Of a DNA stretch of 64,000 nucleotides, positions 59,522 through 64,000 are shown piece after piece. The notes beneath the pieces are model-generated. The model was not told the origin of the DNA and ran no database searches. It saw only the letters and a program-made list of their open reading frames with translations. Position 1 is the stretch's first letter; each line of letters opens with the position of its first letter. The stretch lies in assembly GCA_013398015.1 (NCBI GenBank), contig VZRR01011338.1, positions 397,245 through 461,244 of the forward strand. Reading direction: 5' to 3'. The DNA comes from Oreocharis arfaki. Lineage: Eukaryota > Chordata > Aves > Passeriformes > Paramythiidae. A program made the translations under genes and the position numbers.

Positions 59522-62500
59522 CCATCTACGGCAAAATTTGCAACTTGCATCTCACTATTAATCCATCAGTCACATGTAACTACGAAAATGTGGTTTTGTT
59601 TTGTACTATTCCACAAAACAAAATCTGATGATACTTCGAAAGCCATCAAAACATAACAGACAAGTACAGTATAAAACAACTGCATGCAAAGCAATAAAAA
59701 TCCAATGCTTTATTACAGGTTTGTGCCTCAATGCCGCTCGAGTATTATACAAGACAGTCCAAACAAGATTATTGCCTCTATCTCGTTTATTTGCTTGGGT
59801 TTTCCTCAATTTCTGTTCTACAGGGCCTACTGAAAGCTTCTTTAAGGAAAAGGTTGTGAAAAGTTACCAGTGCCTTCTTAAAGACCTGATATTAAGACTC
59901 CACATTTTCTTTTTAAAACTTAACCTAACTAGACCTAACTGGAAAATTTTCTTATCCTCTGGGTCTAAGGCTTCTTCTCAGCTTCCCTCCCATACCTGCA
60001 CAAAACATGTGTCCTGCCTTCAGGCTTCCAATACCTGCCTATATACCCCTCCCACTAACCCAGTCAGCCCATTATATTGGTCGCCTGGCAAGAAGACTCA
60101 ATGAGGGCTGCAAAACAGCACATAAATTATCTTTCTACCTTTCTACATGGTGAGGAGCAGGAGGTGGTTTTAAGAATAGTACAAAAACACTTATGAAAAT
60201 CCCCAAAATTTCCACCCTTCTATCAAATTTGAAGTTATCCACAAGATTCAAACTGCATACAAGGTGCAAAAAGACATTACATTCTCTGACAAATGTCAAG
60301 GAATCGCATTCTCCGGAAGTAATGTTTTCTGCGCCTAACTGCCATCCAAAGAAATACAAAACACCACAAAAAGGTATTACGTTTACCTAAATCTTCCGTA
60401 TTTATTTTTTTTTTTTATTCAGGAAATAAAATGTGGTCAGAAATGTCAGAGAAATCAAAAAGTAGCAATGACTTAAATTTTCATGTGGAGACAGAAGTCC
60501 ATGCCTCAAAAACCCACAGCTTTCAAGAAAAAGTAAGAAACTTCAAGTTGGCTGCCAGTAATACTTTTAAAGAATTTCTAGAAAGTTACAGTTGCAGGCT
60601 AAATACCTGATTTATGTTTAAAAAAAATATATAAAGCTGATTATACTGACCTCTAATACAGAATGCTGTAAGTGCCTAGCATCACACAGACCAAGAGAAC
60701 CTCCATAAAACCTCACAGAAATTTTACATGTTGAAGCAGCATTTTGTAGCTAGCAGTCCAAGCATTCCCAGAGTCTCAAAAAATACAGCAGGAGTTCACT
60801 GCAGATAACAGAAACAGCTTCACACAGTAAATAGCAAGGAATGCGTATCTCAGACAACACCACAGTATTGTGCAGGGGAGAAAATCAAAGCCTCTGTAAT
60901 TTAACACTGATAAATTCATTAGAAAAAAAAATCTGAAGGAGCCTCAGATCAGCTGGTTTATGATAGGACCAGCTGCAGCGAGTGCAACAGAAGCGCTACT
61001 AACAACTGGCTACAGTCAACTTACAGACCTGTGCATCAAATCATGAATGATGAGATCACTGCAGCACTGAAAACAGCAGGAAAAAAAAACATTTTAGAAG
61101 ATGATAGGGGCAGTATTGTCCATCCCATTCAGACACACTGACTGCACTTGACACAGCAATGAGGTGATTGAATGTCAGCCAAGAAAAAAATTCAGATGCA
61201 ATTCAATTCCTTACTTAACTGGAGGTACGTGACTTTGCAACATGGAAAAGAATTGATGTAATAAGTGCTTGAAAGTAAAAGTCACTGGGCTTATTTATCG
61301 TCTGTTGCAAAGGTTCACCTTCTAATACTGGAAATAATCACTTTCTGGAAAAAAGTTTACAGCATCAAAACCAGACATCTATGTAAATGTGCCAATAACA
61401 CATTTTAATTTTATCTTACATTAATAGATTTTTTTGTCAAGATGATTCTCATAGGACCCCTGGTGTTGAACTACTGAGGAAAACAAAAATACCTTTTCTC
61501 TCTTCACAAGATACAAGGTTTTCCAATTTTGATTATGCCTTTAAAGATTCAAAACTATATCAATGTTTTCTACTCACCATTTGTTATGTGCTAACAGTCA
61601 TAATTCTAAAGCAAGTCATCTTTTGAGCTTACAGACTGTTCCCGCACGCACTTCATTAAAGTCTGTTTCTAAGTAATCTGAGGACAGCAAATTGGGAATA
61701 ATTCTGTATATTTGCAACAACTGCTTTGCAACACCCATATTGGCACCTTTTCATTGAATTTGAAGAAAGTATTGGAAATATTAACAGAGCTCTTGCAGCG
61801 ACAAGGAAAGCTCCTGCTGTCCTCCTGGGCTGGATGACAGCCTGCGCATAGCAAAGACGCAGGCTGAGGAGCACAGGGCTGCAAGTCAACCTGAGAGCCC
61901 GGCCATCTGCCAGCAGTCGCTCAAGACAGGGAATGCCAACTGCATTTGGAGCAGGCAGCCAGGATCAGGACTTCATTACAGACCAAAAACACTCTCCTAG
62001 CCCCAAGCAGCCATCAATGGTCTCCCCTGGATGTCAATACAAAGGGTGCAAGTGGAGAAAAGGGAGAAGGTCGTTTCCTAAAAGTAACTTAAGCCATTTA
62101 TTTATCATAAAATTTATTACTGTGCGTAACATGAAGATTTAATTTTCTTTACTGGAGTTATTTTACCATTACTCAGCTCTTTCCTCTCTCTCTCCTTCAT
62201 TTCCTTTCCTGATCTTTCAAATTCTCACTAGCACCTGAGTTCACTCCCTCCCCGCTCTCTAAGGCACCCACAATAGGAAATTTAACACTGAAATCGACAT
62301 TGGCATGAGAGCAAAGATCAAAACAAACCTTACTCAAGACTCCCAAAGACTTAAGCAGGCATATTTCTGGGTCTGCACCTCTGCAGCTGCGATATTTCAA
62401 AATATGACTTTGCACATTTTTGAGGCTGTAGTAACTAGTCAAACTCAAGTCTTGGATCATATGCACACCTGGCAACCTAAGGCACGCACAGCACAGAAGC

Positions 62501-63769
62501 TGAAGAGCTGATCATCTGACACAACCAAGCCAAGATTTAAAAGCTCTAGACTGGCTGCAGGCAACTTACAATGCACATATGGAAACACCCAACCCACCAT
62601 ATACAGCACCCTATAATAGATAATCCCAAAAAATGTCTAAGGGGGATCCTTCATAGAAAATCTGGAGTTTCTAGGACTCTCTTCTGCCCTCCACCTTTCT
62701 TCTCCAGGAGGAAAAGAAACAGTCCCACATCACCACACATCTCTGAAGTGAGTTGTGTAAATTGTGCCAGCGTTTTTTTCTAGAAAAGCATGAAGAAAAC
62801 GAAAGCACCAAGAAGAAAATTTATGTACCAGCATAAGTGGGTGCACTTCTCGGTTGTATTCTGGAGAATCGTCAAGAGCAATGAAAAATTTAACGCAGAC
62901 ACCAGCCTCATGACTGAGCTCTTGCTGCAACTCTATGATAAATACCAGTTCCACTGTATTATGAATCACTGTTCCCTCTCACACCTGAAATACATTCAGC
63001 TTAGCATGCTGGGCATTCAGGCAGCTGGGTAAGCGTCAAAATCTGTAAGACTGGTCTTCTTTATTTTTACTGCTTACAATTCTGAGCACTCATTGTAGTT
63101 TAGTTCTGTTTCTCTGAAGATAAACACTACTCCTGCCTTATTTTACCTCATCATCTCTATCACCTACTTGGTAACTTGACGTCTTAGACAAAACAGTTGT
63201 ATTTTTTCCATCCACTATTTAACATTTTCTACAGTCATTTATTTACAATGGTTGCCAACCGAGAAAGCTTCACAGTATTATAAACGAAGACCCATTCACT
63301 GCAATGAGCTATGAGGATGCTGTCGTTTCCTACGAGGGCTAACAAACCTTACTGGAATCACACAATAACTTTTGTAAAGGGAATGATCACGCATTCGAGG
63401 GCTTCAATTCACACCATTACAAATCGAGTAGGAGCCAGCAGCCCAGCAGGAACACCCGCGTGAGCTACAGGATGGAGCTACATTTTGATAGCTTGCAATG
63501 CAGCTACCTGTATCTCCAGTAAGTGACTCTAGATTATTCAAGTCTTAAGATACAACTGAATTCGGAGGACCTGCTGAGAGTACCCCAAAGTTAAGAGCCC
63601 TTGCAAAGCTTGGCAAATCAAAGCCGAAACAGGACACTGAACCGCCAGCACGACACGTTAATAGGGTAAGGGCCAACAGCTCCGAGCAAACGTAGTAGTA
63701 AGCAGGCTGACCCAGCGTGTACCACCGGTGCGAATGTCCCGACGCATGCACAGCTGAAGCCCAGATTTA

Positions 63770-64000
63770 ACTGCTCGCTGTGGCTTGTCCCTCACCGCAC
63801 AGGAGGAACCCGAGCACGGCGCCACCGCCGCCCTCCCCCGGCCCAAGCACGCCAAGAGCTGTGCTGGGGAGCCGGGGCCTGGCGGAAGCCCCTGGTGAGG
63901 AGCCGCACGGCCGGCAAAAGACGGCGGGGGGGTGTGCCCGTGCCTTTCGAGCTCCGGGCCCCGAAGGGCGCGTAGATACCAGCGCTCGGCAGCCTCGGGG
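63770..64000 (-). promoter_or_regulatory. Edge of a CpG island, probable UBE2N promoter region
   Basis: From about 63,770 to the window end, G+C and CpG rise abruptly, with CpG-rich strings such as gccgcacggccggcaaaaga. The UBE2N start exon (MAGLPRRIIK-type) is not in these bases, so it should lie just to the right. In mammals MRPL42 is transcribed away from this point, so a shared bidirectional promoter is possible but cannot be seen here. Confidence 0.65.

Larger units (their letters stand above)
46786..64000 (-). other. UBE2N intron 1 (continues beyond the window)
   Basis: More than 17 kb upstream of exon 2 contains no further UBE2N coding sequence, consistent with the long first intron of this gene in vertebrates. 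It carries two CR1 fragments, two related solo LTRs, an A/C-rich tract, a (AATA)n microsatellite and a poly-A run with one N. The longest open frame (167 codons, + strand, 59,601-60,104) has no recognisable domain. The + strand is strongly A-rich over long spans, fitting minus-strand transcription. Confidence 0.85.

Noticed and set aside
59601..60104. 167-codon + strand open frame, the longest without N
   Set aside because: No recognisable domain, no homology I can name, lies inside UBE2N intron 1 and antisense to it; compatible with chance in A-rich DNA.
1..64000. CRISPR arrays, bacterial operons, integrases or toxin-antitoxin pairs
   Set aside because: None is present; the window is vertebrate nuclear DNA with spliced genes and retroelements.

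Overview
This window is vertebrate nuclear DNA, almost certainly from a bird and probably a songbird. The evidence is sparse coding exons with canonical GT..AG introns, several 3'-truncated CR1 LINE fragments, two solo LTRs of a typical avian endogenous-retrovirus type, and a tRNA-Ile-headed SINE with a CR1-like tail (the architecture I know from TguSINE1 of zebra finch). Two protein-coding genes can be supported. They converge tail to tail, in the same arrangement as NUDT4 and UBE2N on human 12q.

Layout. 1-11,520: no recognisable gene, A-rich on the + strand. 11,520-12,450: CpG island with a 652-base assembly gap (11,614-12,265), the likely site of the NUDT4 promoter and its missing first exon. 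12,266-36,296: NUDT4 on the + strand, coding exons 2-5 at 25,624-25,734, 32,367-32,411, 34,913-35,000 and 36,094-36,296, followed by a 3' UTR of up to about 3.5 kb. 39,770-44,830: convergent intergenic stretch with an unusual cluster of minus-strand splice-donor-like motifs. 44,830-45,559: UBE2N 3' UTR. 45,560-46,785: UBE2N coding exons 4, 3 and 2 on the minus strand. 46,786-64,000: UBE2N intron 1, carrying most of the mobile-element debris. The last ~230 bases become very GC- and CpG-rich and are probably the edge of the UBE2N promoter island, with exon 1 just beyond the window.

Gene functions. NUDT4 (DIPP2) is a Nudix hydrolase that removes the beta-phosphate of diphosphoinositol polyphosphates and also acts on diadenosine polyphosphates. 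UBE2N (Ubc13) is the E2 enzyme that builds K63-linked ubiquitin chains with a UEV partner. They are neighbours by conserved synteny, not by a known shared pathway.

The strongest observation is a tandem NAGNAG acceptor at the start of NUDT4 exon 4. It predicts the same one-glutamine (Q86) isoform pair known in human as DIPP2-alpha and DIPP2-beta. Others worth a look are a switch in A/T strand bias suggesting leftward transcription from the NUDT4 CpG island, the donor-motif cluster at 40.0-41.1 kb, and a few clean inverted repeats. I found no bacterial-type system, CRISPR array or clearly new gene system.
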